The position numbers were made by a program, and so were the translations under genes. Under the pieces are notes generated by a model. The model searched no databases, had not been told where the DNA came from, and saw only the letters and a program-made list of their open reading frames with translations. This document shows, in pieces, positions 1-13,200 of a stretch of 64,000 nt of DNA. The DNA comes from Anoplolepis gracilipes. Lineage: Eukaryota; Arthropoda; Insecta; Hymenoptera; Formicidae. The stretch lies in contig NC_132980.1 of the NCBI RefSeq assembly GCF_047496725.1, positions 8,476,572 through 8,540,571 of the forward strand. The letters run 5' to 3'. How positions within the stretch are numbered: position 1 is the first letter of the stretch; each line of letters begins with the position of its first letter.

Positions 1-1160
1 ACAAGATTAGTGATGCAAAATCCCTATTCTTGATAAAGAAAAAGAAATATGCAAATCATACGAGGCCAAGTATATTTAAATACTGCTACCTTTATAAAAA
101 ATATGTATATCGAAATACATTGAATTTATTTCGTGAATTAATTCTTTAGTTGACAAGTCGACAAAAATTTTACAAAGTCAAAAATTTCATATAATATATT
201 CAAAGCCAATGGTACAAGAGAAAGTAGCCGAAAAGCTAGCTGAATATTGGAAAGTTATTGTGGGATATAGGTCAGAAAATTGCATTTCTTGAAAATGAAA
301 TTTATCTTTGCTGACAAAAATTTACAAAACTTGACATTTTTGATGAACCATTGTAACTGAATTGGAGCATCGGTTTTGAAATCTCATTTGAATAATGGTT
401 ACGAATAAAACGTTAAAATTATTTTTGACATTTATCTTTTTTTATTTAAAATTGAAGACAATATTATATATTCGAAACTCATTTAAAAAATACATAGAAA
501 AATAATTAAAAGATAAGTCAGTGGAGTCGTATATTACTCGACAAAATTTAAAAATAATGGTTGTAATTTAAGCTTAGACCACTCTGGTACCCTTATCCTC
601 TCATAGTTCCCATAGGGAATATTTTCTTGTAAAGTGCTTCGAACTCGTTCAAATGAGCTCGCGTTCGTCGAGCGTTTCTCCCCGAAGACTTGAAGCTGCT
701 CAAGTTAAGAATAAAAGTAGAAACCCATAGTTACTTGGCTTTGTTCCGGTAATATGTGTTTCTTTAGTCGTGTGCACGGACTTTGTTTGAATCGTTATTT
801 TCTTAAATTCGAATAAAAAAACGTCTATCAGCACAATTGCATAAAAAAGCGACCATAAATGACAATAACATCAGTGATATCTCCGTCGACACGAATGTTA
901 TGGTTATTGCAGATGTGATAGGGGAGCGATCGTGTCACACGGTAGCACGATAATGACCAAATCATGTGTTCTATGATGCATATAATCCGTTATTCGATAG
1001 CTAGGAAGCATTGTACCGTATTTAATGATCTGTATTCAGAAATAAAATATGACCCTTAAAATCTTTCTCTAACTGTTCTTAATGTCTCGATCTTTTATTC
1101 AATTTTTCGTTTAGTCATTAATCTCTAATTTTTTATATATGTATTCTTAAATAGATTTTT

Positions 1161-1187
1161 CATATGCATTTTATTCTAAATAAATCA

Positions 1188-1251
<64 letters not shown>

Positions 1252-1280
1252 TTATTTATTTATAGAATAAAATGCATATG
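1161..1280. repeat. Inverted repeat with TA microsatellite in the loop
   Basis: A 25 bp arm at 1161-1185 is the reverse complement of 1254-1280 except for a 2 bp indel; the shared core is CATATGCATTTTATTCTA. The roughly 68 bp between the arms is almost entirely a TA/TTTA microsatellite, so the unit can fold as a hairpin or cruciform. The right arm abuts dispersed repeat copy A. Confidence 0.8.
1190..1247. repeat. (TA)n microsatellite
   Basis: An uninterrupted TA run of about 29 units lies here, followed by TTTA units. A second run of about 24 units lies at 1499-1546, so the two runs bracket dispersed repeat copy A. Confidence 0.95.
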
Positions 1281-1497
1281 AAGAAATATTTTGATGATAT
1301 ACATATATAACGGATTCAAAAAAATATTTTATTCATTAGAAATTGTTTCCTTTTAACTTTTTGCTTAAATGTGTTTAAAATTATGCGCAATTGTTGTCGA
1401 AATAATCAAGAGAGACATATTTCTGTGCGATTATGCATACAATTAACAAATAATAAATCAAGTCAAAACGAGTTTTTTATATAAGCTTTTAATCGTG

Positions 1498-1500
<3 letters not shown>
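1281..1500 (+). repeat. Dispersed repeat, copy A
   Basis: This roughly 220 bp segment is the reverse complement of 3244-3472, with an eye-estimated identity of 85-90% and small indels. A shared block is TTTTAACTTTTTGCTTAAAT. Copy A is bracketed by TA microsatellites. The family is unknown to me. The two copies may be terminal inverted repeats of one element of about 2.2 kb, or two independent insertions. Confidence 0.8.

Positions 1501-1546
<46 letters not shown>
1499..1546. repeat. (TA)n microsatellite
   Basis: This is a pure TA run of about 24 units that begins where the similarity between copies A and B ends. It may have grown from the end of the dispersed repeat. Confidence 0.95.
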
Positions 1547-1549
<3 letters not shown>

Positions 1550-3243
1550 TCTATTGTAACAATTTATTGTAGAGATTGTAAATTTGATATTATATCTTGT
1601 AAGAAAGTAATATAAATATATAAAAACGTGAAACTCTCTTATTTAATATTTCTCTAAAAAATATAATATAAAACTAAAATTTAATATAAAGAACACGCAA
1701 AAATGTATTAAATCAAAACTTTTTCGAGGAATTGATCATTTTCAAATTTTCAAGCAAGTGAAGATATAAGTAACACACTATTTAGAAACTCAAGATTAAA
1801 AAATAACAAAGTTTTATATTTTATTTTATTTCGAGTAAAGCTTGAAAGTTTCATTATTTAATGATTATTTCATAAAATATCTAACGTGAAAATAATTTGA
1901 ATTAAAAATTAAAAGCTTACCACAAAGAGGAATTTCCTAAAACATCATCACAAACTTCATATGCACAGAAGCAATTATTAAAACTTCTCATTATGAACGA
2001 CCGTTGTAATTGCCTTGATTTCTCTCATTCGAGATCGATTGATCAGTTCGGTTGATTTATGCGGAACACCATGGTATAGTTTGCGAAAATTATCGGCAGC
2101 CAATTACCATTTAGATACATAACAACGTGCATTGGTTTTAGCTTAATTCTCAGTAATCGGTAATTAAACGGCTAAAGAGCTATGAATTATGACAGCACGA
2201 TAGAATTAGATTATTTTGAGTGGTGTTTGCATCCCGCTTGCAGCTATAAATGACTCCGATTGGAAATTATTACATAAATATCTCACAAATTGACAAATAT
2301 GCTGATTATTGCATTTGTTCGATGTCAATTAGGCGATGTTTGCATCATTTATCCGACATAATTAATAACGCTTTGATTATCTAAATACATTTCCTTTGTG
2401 CGTTTTAATCAATACAATTGTATATTGCGCGAGACATATTATGATGTGTATTATAACAAATAGCCAATGCAAAAATTAAATATTTTGAGATCCATGATAA
2501 TTAGTCTTTTGAACAAAATAAATGTATAAAAACATCATCGAACTGCTGAAATAAATTAATAATTGTTACACAAATAATTAATAATGATAAAATAATTGAA
2601 TGAACTAATTAAAATCATTGGAGTGAGCTTAATTTATAATTAAATACTTATTATATTTCGACATATTGATTGAAAAGAAAAAATAATATATACACACACA
2701 ATGCAATTTTATTAAATATAGCGTTAAATGATATTATAGGACTCAATTTTAAATTTTCCAACGCGATACTAATCTATATGTTCTAAATAATAAAGTAAAG
2801 TAAGATAAAACAAATAAATATTCATATTTTAAATTTTGGCGTGTAAGGGGAGGAGGGCGACATATTTAGAAACGTATAATAAAATTTATCGAAAAAGTTC
2901 TCGAGTTCTAATGATTTAAAGCATCAAGTAAACTGAGATGGATGCAACTCGTTATGGTTATTTATTGCGAAAACTCTGACGCTGATTAATGGCCAGTTCC
3001 ACAGCAAGTGTAACAATTTTCATTCGGGAAAACGTAAGCGCCGTCGTCCGACTGCATAATTAATTTTCCATGATTATCTCAATGATCATCTCGGCTAGTT
3101 TGCGCTTGCGAATTAGAAAGAATCAGTTGGAAAAGTTATGATAATAAATGAAAAGGTGGAGCATATTGTATATATGTGTAATAATTTACAAGCAATAATA
3201 AAAAATTTTATTTTAAAATAAAATTGCATCTTTTTAGATAAAA

Positions 3244-3472
3244 AATCGCGATTAAAAGATTGAAACTTATATAAAAAAAACTCATTTTGACTTAATTTAT
3301 TATTTATTAATTGTATACACAACCGCACAGAAATATGTCTCTCTCGATTATATCGATAACAATTACGTATAATTTTGGACACATTTAAGCAAAAAGTTAA
3401 AAAAAGAAACAATTTCTATTGAAAAAAATATTTTTTTGAACCCGTTATATATGTATATCATCAAAGTAGTTT
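3244..3472 (-). repeat. Dispersed repeat, copy B (inverted relative to copy A)
   Basis: The reverse complement of this segment aligns along its length with 1281-1500. An open frame of 99 codons on the minus strand (3113-3412) falls in it, but the frame is low-complexity and is not maintained in copy A, so it is not a gene. Confidence 0.8.
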
Positions 3473-5849
3473 TTTCAAATATAATTTTTCCGCGATATGT
3501 CTTTCCGTATTACTATATTTCCGAGTTTATTTGACTGTAAAAAGATCGATAATTTATATATTTTTTTAAAATTTATTTTTCTGTAAATTTATATGTACAG
3601 ATACTAAAATTTTACATACTATAAAGTTATATTTAAATATGGCAATAAACTATATCATGTTTGTCATAATCCTGAAATTGAAGTATTTAAAAGAGAGAGA
3701 AGAAAGCGATAAAATACCTATACATTCTGCCGTATTTGATTGAAACTATTTTATTGTATTTGCCAGAATCATATCAATTTCATCAATGTTATAAACGGTC
3801 ATATTACATCTTTTATACATATACGAAGTTATTTCAATTCTACAATACAGTTTTATTAGGCATTATATAAACATTATATTATATAATCTCTATAGTATCT
3901 CTATATTTTTCTCTGAATTATATTATATTACATAATCTCTATGTTTTTAACAAGAGAATATTATGCAATAATATTTAGTATCTTATACAGTACTTTAAAA
4001 ATTTCTGGCGCAGTACCATGTCTATAATAAAACTTTACACTCTATTTATATTAATATATACATTTAATTAATATATACATAAAATTTTGATTTAATATTT
4101 ATTTAAATATTCAAGATGTTTAATGATGGAAATTCTGCAAAAGTTATGAAAAAAGTGTCAGTTTTCGTTTAAAATCAGTTAAGTTAATATACTGATTTAT
4201 ATGTATAAGAATTTCTAACAAATAATACTATTTTTAATAGTATAGTAAAAGAACATCAAGTTTAACATTAAGCTTACGTCATATAGTTTAAATATGCAAA
4301 TTTATTGCAACAAGTAATTTTCGATATACAATTATAATTGCAAAGAGAATATCACGTATAATATGTAAGCGATAAAAATTAGCATTACACGTGGCTTACA
4401 TTATCGCAATAAATCTGACTTGGCTGTTTCTGTTTTTTATCATTTATTTTGTTTGCTCTGAATCGTTTGCATTTAAATTATGAAGCGTATGATCCGATAA
4501 CGATACTGTATATATGGTATAATAATATCACTATAAGCTTGTATTAATAAATATATTAAGTGCTTAAATTAGTTAAATACTCAAATCAAATCCGTCATGT
4601 TTACATTTACAACAATTAAAACAATTGATATGAATAAGCATTAATTCATTAATAAATTCATTTTCCTTATTATATCTAAATTAACGAATTTCATTTATCG
4701 AAATTATAAATAAAATTTTTGTTTAAAGTAATGTTTTAAGTTATAGTTCTTGTACACAAATAAACAAAATTTTTAAAAAGATAAATAATACAATAAGAAA
4801 CGATAAGTATTTTTTTGTACATACTTTTGTAATATAATTTTAACTTTTAAAATATACGTAGTTGATATTTGCATTTTCCAATACATAATTACATGCGAGA
4901 ATGTCAGAGCATCAAGAGAATCAAGTGAATTTAAAAAAATTATGTAAAAATAGTGTCTCATTATTATTATATTTATGATAAATAAAGAAAGCTTCTATCT
5001 GTCTACTTTTGTATATTTGATTGTATTCAATATAACTTTTTATTTGGAGAAATGACAAGATGCCTTCAAACAGATGAAATTGTGGATAAATGTCAAATCG
5101 TTTCAATAAGACCTTCAATAACGAGAAACAGATGAACGAAAGATATGATCTCAAATTGTCCTGGTTATCGTTTTGTAATACTTTTAATTAAAAGGCACAT
5201 CGTCCGGGGTATAATTAATCTCGTCGTCGGCAAACTGGCTATAGAACAAAAGAAAATAGAAACGGAGAGGCAAAGAGAATGTGTCGTCAAGAGAATGAAG
5301 TATTTGTCTCTGTGTAATCGCGACTTAAATCGACCAACATATACATGTATGTAGATATGCCGGTAAATGCACAAATATGCCATTTGTATTGTTTCGCTTT
5401 AATTTCCGCAGGAATTTTGTTGATATTATCTCTATCATTGTCCTAATACGAATTAAGAGAATCGTGCAGAGTGATATTGCATTGGTACAAATAAAATATC
5501 ATTAATTCAACCTAAAAATTTTTATCACTACATGGTTAATAACAAGCTGTTTTCATATAAATATTTCATATATATAGGTGTCGTTTTTTAAAATACTCTA
5601 ATAATAATATAAAAATAAATATTTCAAATTGGCTATGAATTTAGACATAAACAAATCCCATTCGCGTATAATCGAAAGTAATTTAAATATATTGCCGATA
5701 TTATATTTCATTAATTTAATAACATAATAACTGCCGCAAAATAAAAAAAAAAAAAAAAAATCGTTTAGTCTCGACTGAGAATGAAGTTCACTTTAATTTC
5801 GCAAATTCATCAAATCTTTTCTCTCGAATGTGTATATCGTCATGAAGAT

Positions 5850-6510
5850 TTTATCGCGAGGAGTGCTCTAATCGCTCTAACGAAAGACGAACGGCCAGCC
5901 GCCTGTGAAAAGTTCCATAAATCACAATTTTGGCGTCGAGTTTAACGAATAGTCCGAATGCTCACCGCGCGAATATAGATATACCTAACCGATTTACACG
6001 ACGCGACGGAGAGAATTCGCGCGATACCCCGACCGTGGTGAAATATACGGCCGTGGAAATAACTTTCTTCGCGGGGCGGACGCGCGCGCGCGGTACGTGC
6101 CAAGTTGTACATCTACCGTAAAATTTATCAAGGGAACGAGCCGGCACGGCTCTAATGGGAACATGATTTTTACGAGGCTCTTTTTCACGACGCGCCAACG
6201 CGACGCGCGCAACTTGTTACGCGACTGTTCCGCCTGCAATTACACACGACGGCTACAACCGCGGAATGTCGTAGCTTTTTCTCCGCAGCATCGATTAAGA
6301 AGAAATTTCACTTACGCGGGCTCTTATGCGTGCTTGAATCCACATCATCCGCGTCATCGAGCCCAACCGTCTTTTTTTCATTGCGGTTGCACGAAACAAC
6401 CTCGATTTTACACGTCGTTCGCCCGGAAGAGAAATTTCGATTTTAAGTACGTGCCCAAGGGAAAAAAGAGATTCCGATTTTATCTCTGGAATGATAACGT
6501 CGAATAATTA
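5850..6510. other. CpG-rich patch without a recognisable gene
   Basis: GC content and CpG density jump here relative to the flanks, with runs such as CGCGCGCGCGG near 6081. Overlapping open frames occur on both strands, as expected when stop codons are depleted by GC richness. The translations are Arg-rich and show no domain I recognise. The patch could be a regulatory island or an unannotated promoter. Confidence 0.45.
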
Positions 6511-9500
6511 CCAACTCACCCGTGTTGTACATAGCGTCCTACATATGAACCGCTAAAAAAAGATATTTTTTTTCTTTTTTTTTTTACGACTGCGCACTTT
6601 TAAACTATATAATTGTTTTAATATAATTATTTATATAAACAAAAAAAAATTTTTTTTTTTTTAAATCCTGATTTCTAGGATTAAGATAATTTAGTATGCT
6701 TTGAATGTATTATTTGTATTTGAATAGATGTGTCGAATTAAATCGAATTAAAACGCAAATATAAGACGAAAAATTAAAAAAAAAAAACATTTGATCATAT
6801 GAAATATATTTTCAATTAACAAACTTATGAAAATTGATACCAGACTATCAGGCACATGTAAATACTGATTGCTGTTGAGGTTCTTATGTTATGTGATTTT
6901 TTTCTTTTTTTTTTTGCGAAATCAGAATTCAATCAATTGGTATCGACAAACCGTGAGAACGAATAAGACCGCGTCGCGACAGTTAATTGCGTCCGCCGTC
7001 GAGACGTCTACTCAGGATAGAGAGCTTTGACGAGACGAAACTTTCTCATGGAAACTCCATTGCCTTCTTATCGTACTCCCTTGTCGCTTTTATATCGTTC
7101 GAGAGTATTTTTCGTGCAAAATAATTTGAGGGATATTGACGTCTGAACATTGACGTATCGCTTTCTCTCTCGGGTTCGTAAAATCAAGCCTTTGGCAACG
7201 CTTCATTAGCGTTGCACGATTAAGTTGTATTCTGTGTTATTATACATATTTTTTTACACGTTTATACCTCGTATTTTTGTTTAACGGTCGTCCGGTACTA
7301 TATAAGAAGTATATGATAGCTCGTAACATTCAATCAGACTTGCCAAGGGTACTGGCTTTTACGAGCTCGAGTTATGCGGGAATGAGAAAACTTTCGTTAC
7401 GTTATAACCCTGTATTACATGAGAGTAGAAAATCGTTTCGTCCTTTGGGCTCGCAATGTTACATTTGGGTGGGATATCTTCTCATGACTTCTTGTTTATG
7501 TTGAAGTATTTTTACTTGGCAACTTTCGCAATCTTCTACTTCGCCCGTCGATATATCGGCTCTTGTCTCGAAGAGAAATTCATAACTCAGATTCACTAAT
7601 CTTAATTTGTCCAGTGCAATCGATAATATGTATATAGATATAATAATTTTAAGATCGAGATGCTTTTAGACAACATATGAGCCTTTATATGTCAAATGAT
7701 GTTAAAAACAAAGATTGTCGATATTCACTAAAGTCTTTGAAGATATTGGAAATGTTCGTCATTTGCGGCTTTAGGGAACGGAACATTGTATTGTTTCGTA
7801 ACGTGGTACAGATGCGCCGAATAAGCTCAATCCAGCGCAGCTGCATGCATGCAATGTACCTTATACCCGCAGTAATATTGTTAAATTCGTACACGTTTGC
7901 GAGAGAAACTAGATAAGCGTAAATTGGATGACGCGAGAGACAATGCTACCAACTATTATCAAGCAATTATAAATCCTTTGATCCATTTAATTTTCACATT
8001 TCTCAAAATATCTTCGCTTATCTTTGCGCATATTTAAAAATATAACTAATATATAATTAATTGCAAAGTTCAAATTGCAATGTTATTGAAAGAGAATTTA
8101 CCAGAAATTATACGAGAAATGTGTGTCAAAATAAAATTTAACAATAAAAATTTTTAGTAAAATTAATTTAAAGTTTAAACAAAGACTAATATTGTTATTG
8201 AAGCAAAATTTACCTGAAATTAAAGTAAAAAAATGAATTTTTATATTCTCTCATTCACAAAAATATGTGAAAATTCGAAACTCGATTCGCGAAAATATAA
8301 ATGTTATTATTTTGAACGTTATTTTGCATTTATTGGTGCATTAATTAAAAATTTTTAGTCACAAAAAATTCGACTCGTTAATAAATCTGTAAACAAATCA
8401 TAAACATGAAGAAATAAAAATGAGCTTACTAATGAAATAGAAATATAAATACCAGCTGGGATCAGATATAAAAGCATACAAGATATGTTAAACTGTCTAT
8501 AAATACATCTTTACAGTCAAGATTAGAAATTTTGAATATGATTATATATAGACGAATCTATTTTAATGCAGTCATTGTTGTTATTACGTCACTTATTTCG
8601 GTTGAAAGATGTCATGGGCAACTGTGCAATCGCGTGTAGATGTAAGAAGAAAAAGAATAGGAAGATGGGAAAAGAATTGTTTTCACTGTCTTGGTCGTTT
8701 CGTGGCAGCTTAATTTTATCGGACGCCTGTTTCCAGCATCTCGCACGTCAATGACCCCCTCTTTCCCTCTCTTTTTTTCAACCGTTTTCAAGCTCTTTTT
8801 CTCTCGCGGCTTCAGCTCAAGGCGCATTCCTAGTAAAAATAAGCGAGTTTCTCCGGCGTGGTTTCTGCAATCGCAAGAGGAGAGGACGCGAGAAAAGGGA
8901 ACGTTCGTTGTCGTCGTTGTTGTCGTTGTAGTTTTAATACGCGGGATGCAACCGTCTAGACGTCAGAGTGCACGCGATTGTGAGGAGATGCGAATAACGA
9001 GATACCGAGAGAGATGTGAGAAGAAACTCATAGGCGAGGACCATCGTGTTCATATTTTGTGTGTGTGTGTACATGTGTGTGTGTGCGTGTGTATAAGATA
9101 ATGGAAAAAAAATCTAAAACATCAATTATTTAAAAATATAATTATAAGATGAGCATAAAAGTTGTAATATTGCTCGCAATAAAATATTTATGTTTTATAA
9201 TATAAAGAGTATAAAGCTTAATATTTTAATTTTTATTGAGGGAATTCTTCTAATAAAAATTGAAACTATTCTCAGTTGTTTTTTCAATATACATTATAGA
9301 AATGTAATATTATTTTTTATAAAATAATAAGTTTTTTTAATCCTAAGACCGAGCTGAGCCAAGCTGAAATGATTTGATACATAATTGATATATAACTTCG
9401 TTATAATTCAATTTCTAGTTTCTAATGCTTACATTTTTGTTTTTTCTTATCTTTACCTTTTTCTTTGATGAATCTCATAGTGATAATATATAGATATAAA

Positions 9501-10407
9501 ATAAATTTTTAAATGCCAGTTGAAAAACGAAAAGTGTATCGCGGTGCGGAAGCACGAGTATGACTTTTTCCCGCTGTCTAAATTTATCTCATCGATATAG
9601 AAAACGCGGCATTTACATAGGCGATGACGGTAACAGAGCCGCGAGTAATAAGTTATCGTAGATCGGGGGTTACTTTGATCAGGAGCACGATTGTTGTTGA
9701 TGAGATTTACTGCCAGCATTTTGTGCACTTTACTCTTTCCTTCTTGAAAGCGACGGCGCGTTGCTTCGTGCAGTTGTTTTCGTCGTAAATTGACAAGCAA
9801 GAAGAAAATTGCATTTATAACTGCTGACAATTTTTTAATTGAAGTATTTGTTCCCAAAAATTATTTTCAATATATTTTTAAAAGTTACAAAATTATACAT
9901 TATAAAATTTTTGCATAATTAATATTTTAACACATAGTTACCGTTACAATCTTAATGTAAAAGATTGTTCCCATAATTGTCTTAAACGTACTTTCGAGAC
10001 ACACGGAGATTACATGATATAAAATTTTCGCATATATAACTTTACCTCTAATTTAAAAAATTTTTATATTTTTAAAATCTAAATTAAAGATACGCTTCGT
10101 CGGGATTCAAAAACAGATACTACAGCCATCGCTGTCATATTATATTTTTCTTTTCCAGCGAAAGATGCTTACAAGCGCAAACAAGTGTCGTGAGATATTT
10201 TGCTTTATTGCTCATGTGTACGGTTTTGTTCGATAATCAGAAACGACGTATATTGCAATAGAACGAACGGTAAAAAAAGAAAGAAAAACGAATGCTCACG
10301 CGATTCGAAGTGCAATCTTTTCAATCAAGCAGTGCAAGAAAATTCGCGAAAATAAGAAGCAATTGTAATTCTATTGAGACATTTTATACTTTATTAAAAA
10401 TTGTAAA

Positions 10408-10434
10408 ATACAGGGTGTTCGCGACACCCTGTAT
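10408..10434. repeat. Perfect short palindrome
   Basis: ATACAGGGTGT and its exact reverse complement ACACCCTGTAT flank a 5 bp spacer, TCGCG. The ACAGGGTGT arm resembles ends seen in many insect DNA transposons. No protein or RNA gene is evident around it. Confidence 0.85.
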
Positions 10435-11605
10435 ATTTGCGCAAGTCCTGGAGTGTGTGATAAAAAAAAGTGCAGAAATGCAAAATTCTATTTCGATATA
10501 TGAATTTGTTACATAACGCACAATTGTTAAAGAGAAAAACATTTCATGAATATCCTGAATAAAATACGATAATAGAAACGTATGCAATATATTTCGTGAT
10601 TCGAAATTCAGTATTAACTGATAGTTTTCCAATATTTATTGTGTCACATAATTTGCACATTCAAAATTTGAAAACCCTTTAAATGTAAATAGGGGATGTT
10701 TTAATATCACATCACTTATTACACTATTGGAAAAAACGATTCTGCTTGAAACCAAAATGTTTTAATTAAAAATAAACAGTTTTATTTTATTGTATTTTTC
10801 TTCTCTTGTCTTATCAAACCACTAAATAGTATTTTGATTATACTGCAAAATATTTGTTTTTTTTTCATTAAACAATATGCAAATTCATTAGAATGCATAT
10901 ATATGTATATATGTATAAACATTTGTTATATATAGTTGTATATATAAACTTATGCATATATAATCAGTTTTTTTAACTCAATAACAATGATATTTATGTT
11001 TCAAACTTTTATTGTCTATCTTGTTGTGTATCCAGTCTAAAACCTAACTTTTTTTACGTCAGTATTTCATATTTGAATATACATATATAATTTAAAATCA
11101 TAGTTAATTGACACAATAATGTTAATAATACATTTCAAGCTACTTTTTTCTATTGTTATAACAAAAACGAAAAATAAAATTACAAAAACATTTTTGGAAT
11201 TAAATCTTTAGATTGAAGAGAGAATGGAATATTAAATAGTATAAAATATAAAATTAATAAATATAAAATTAAATGAGGATAGGTTAAAATATTATTAATC
11301 ATATACACATCTCTATATGGAGACTATTAATTTATACCATATATTAGTAATTTATATATAAAGAAAAATAAGAATATATATAATACAAATATTTCGAAAA
11401 ATCTGCAGAATAATAAATAATATTCATCCATCGTTCTTGCACTATGTTCCTGTCGTGTAGCAACTTTTTTACGCAACAGTTTAACGATTCAAAAATGACA
11501 GCTGTTCCAAAAATCACATGTCACACGCGACATGTATATCCGTATTGTTTCTCGCAATTTGCGATGTAAAATGCAAATCCGAACCTGCAACAATCCCTTA
11601 CTCAC

Positions 11606-11776
11606 CTCGTAGAAGTAAAACGAGTCAATCTCCTCTGTTGCATTGACATCTGGTTGTGACGTCACATTGACGTAATCCAGTAATACCTCGTAGAGTTCGT
11701 CGGTGATGTTCCTCAATCCTTGGTCGGCCGTCTGATTACAATCGCCTGTCCGCGCTTGATTCACGTTTCCGTACAT
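11606..11776 (-). CDS. First coding exon of a neuropeptide GPCR, probably the CCAP receptor (partial gene)
   Basis: The exon encodes 57 residues starting at an ATG at 11776. An in-frame TGA upstream (11807-11809) shows that this is the first usable Met. It ends in phase 0 at a strong donor, GAG|GTGAGTAAG. The peptide carries four N-glycosylation sequons (NQT, NIT, NVT, NAT), is acidic, lacks a signal peptide and ends in SFYFYE. Such N-termini are typical of family A neuropeptide receptors. An FYFYE sequence just before transmembrane helix 1 is, as I recall, characteristic of the insect crustacean cardioactive peptide receptor, where TEQ and the first helix follow. That receptor is a plasma-membrane Gq/Gs-coupled protein acting in ecdysis and heart or visceral muscle control. 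I found no transmembrane exon at lower coordinates, so the gene must continue past the left edge. Exon reality is fairly secure; receptor identity is inference. Confidence 0.6.
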
Positions 11777-13200
11777 GTTCGTATACTGATGGACAACATC
11801 CACCGCTCAGGTTTTCGCTTTGTGAGATTGCCATGAAACAGTCATAGCTTCGACTTGATCGACTTCATCTCCGTTAATGACGTGATTCTTTCACCTCGCG
11901 ATACACTTTTCCGCTTGTTGCAAGTTATCCTGAGACAAAGCAATTATAAGAGCGTAGAGAGTTCCATCATGTCCTGTGTTTGTTATTTCGCGATTCACTC
12001 GATACACCAAGAATAATCAAAACGACTCGATGTGATGGAAACATGTTCGAAATAACAAGAAGTACTCGTGGGTCCCATCACTAAATGTAAGCGAAGAATT
12101 GTGATTATTGGAAAATACAAAAGTTAGTATATCGCACTTGTTTACGCGCAACTGTGTTCACTAGTATTGAGTTCTTAAGTTAATTATTCTCCGAAAGAGA
12201 ATAATTCGTGTGCAATAAAGACATCAATTTGCAAGAGATTGCAAGTTAATATGTTAGATATTTTTAAAAATTTTGATTCGTAATCACAATATTCCATGGT
12301 TTAGCACTAAACGTGATCGAGTTTTATTTTTCTAATAAAAAGGATGCGTTCGAAAAAATTAGTTTAGAAATGGAACGATGTAAAGAATATTATAGATGGT
12401 TGAATTATTTGTGTATTAATAATAATGTATTTTAATTTTTATTTTACATCGTATTTTAATGCTACTTTTATTTTAACTAATCTCTATGTAAAAGTTACTT
12501 TTTTCAAATATAATAACAAGTGTAAAATATGTATTTAAAAGACCAAAATTTATTTCTTTTTAAACTTTAAAGATCAAAATTGCAAGAAAAATAGATCTTT
12601 ACTGATTGTGTTTTTGTATCTATAAATGATATTTCAAATAATTTTAATATACTAAAATACTAAAATATGATCCTGAAGAAGTATATAACAATGTTGTATC
12701 GTGTTAGGAGTCACTTAAGCAGATCTTAATTACTGACAATAAATTACAGCAACTATATTAAAAAAGTTGCTAATTGCGCTGATCGTATCGTCCACTTTGC
12801 GAAACTGCCAAGAAAAAGAGACAAACGAGTCAAGATCGCGAAAACTTATGCTCGAATCGTCTCGTTGTTTGCCAAGTGCATGACTTCGGTGCTTTTCCAC
12901 ACCAGAAATCTGACACACAGAAGAATTATGGCTCTGATTTTTACTTCTGATTCGCTGAATACTACTTAACGGAAAATCCAGCTTGTTTGTACATCATTGA
13001 GAAATGCCAGTCATTCTCGTTCGCTCGTAAACGTTTTGATTCGACTTTTTACATCTTGCTGAGCATCGAATGACATATCGCGTATATGATGTCGGAATAA
13101 ATTATCGTACGCGCGCGTACATTAGTAGCAACTGACAGTCGTTGTGGTAGCGGACTAAGTAGAATCTTCTGTCGCTTTTGACAGGACATAAATTTCTGCC
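11777..13200 (-). other. Probable 5' UTR and upstream region of the GPCR gene
   Basis: This stretch is moderately GC-richer than its surroundings at 11.8-12.2 and 12.7-13.2 kb and lies 5' of the receptor exon. A palindromic run, CGTACGCGCGCGTACA, lies near 13108. Open frames are short and unrecognised. A non-coding first exon and the promoter may be here, but I cannot place a transcription start. Confidence 0.3.

Larger units (their letters stand above)
1..11605. other. Non-coding AT-rich stretch, probably intron of the GPCR gene
   Basis: I find no convincing exon on either strand here. The open frames are short, rich in Phe, Ile, Tyr and Lys, and not bounded by matched splice sites. If the exon at 11606-11776 is the first coding exon of a minus-strand receptor gene, its strong donor means that this whole stretch is the following intron, with the transmembrane exons beyond the left edge. 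The stretch holds TA microsatellites, an inverted repeat pair, a perfect small palindrome near 10.4 kb and moderately GC-richer patches near 0.6-1.0, 3.0, 5.85-6.5, 7.0-7.5 and 8.7-9.1 kb. The patches could be regulatory, but nothing in them is diagnostic. Confidence 0.5.

Noticed and set aside
6097..6507. 136-codon plus-strand open frame in the CpG patch
   Set aside because: Competing frames are open on both strands, the product is Arg-rich without a domain, and no splice or promoter evidence supports it; GC richness explains it.
8691..9101. 136-codon plus-strand open frame with Val and Cys/Val repeats
   Set aside because: The repeats come from GTT/GTC and TG microsatellite-like sequence; no recognisable protein.
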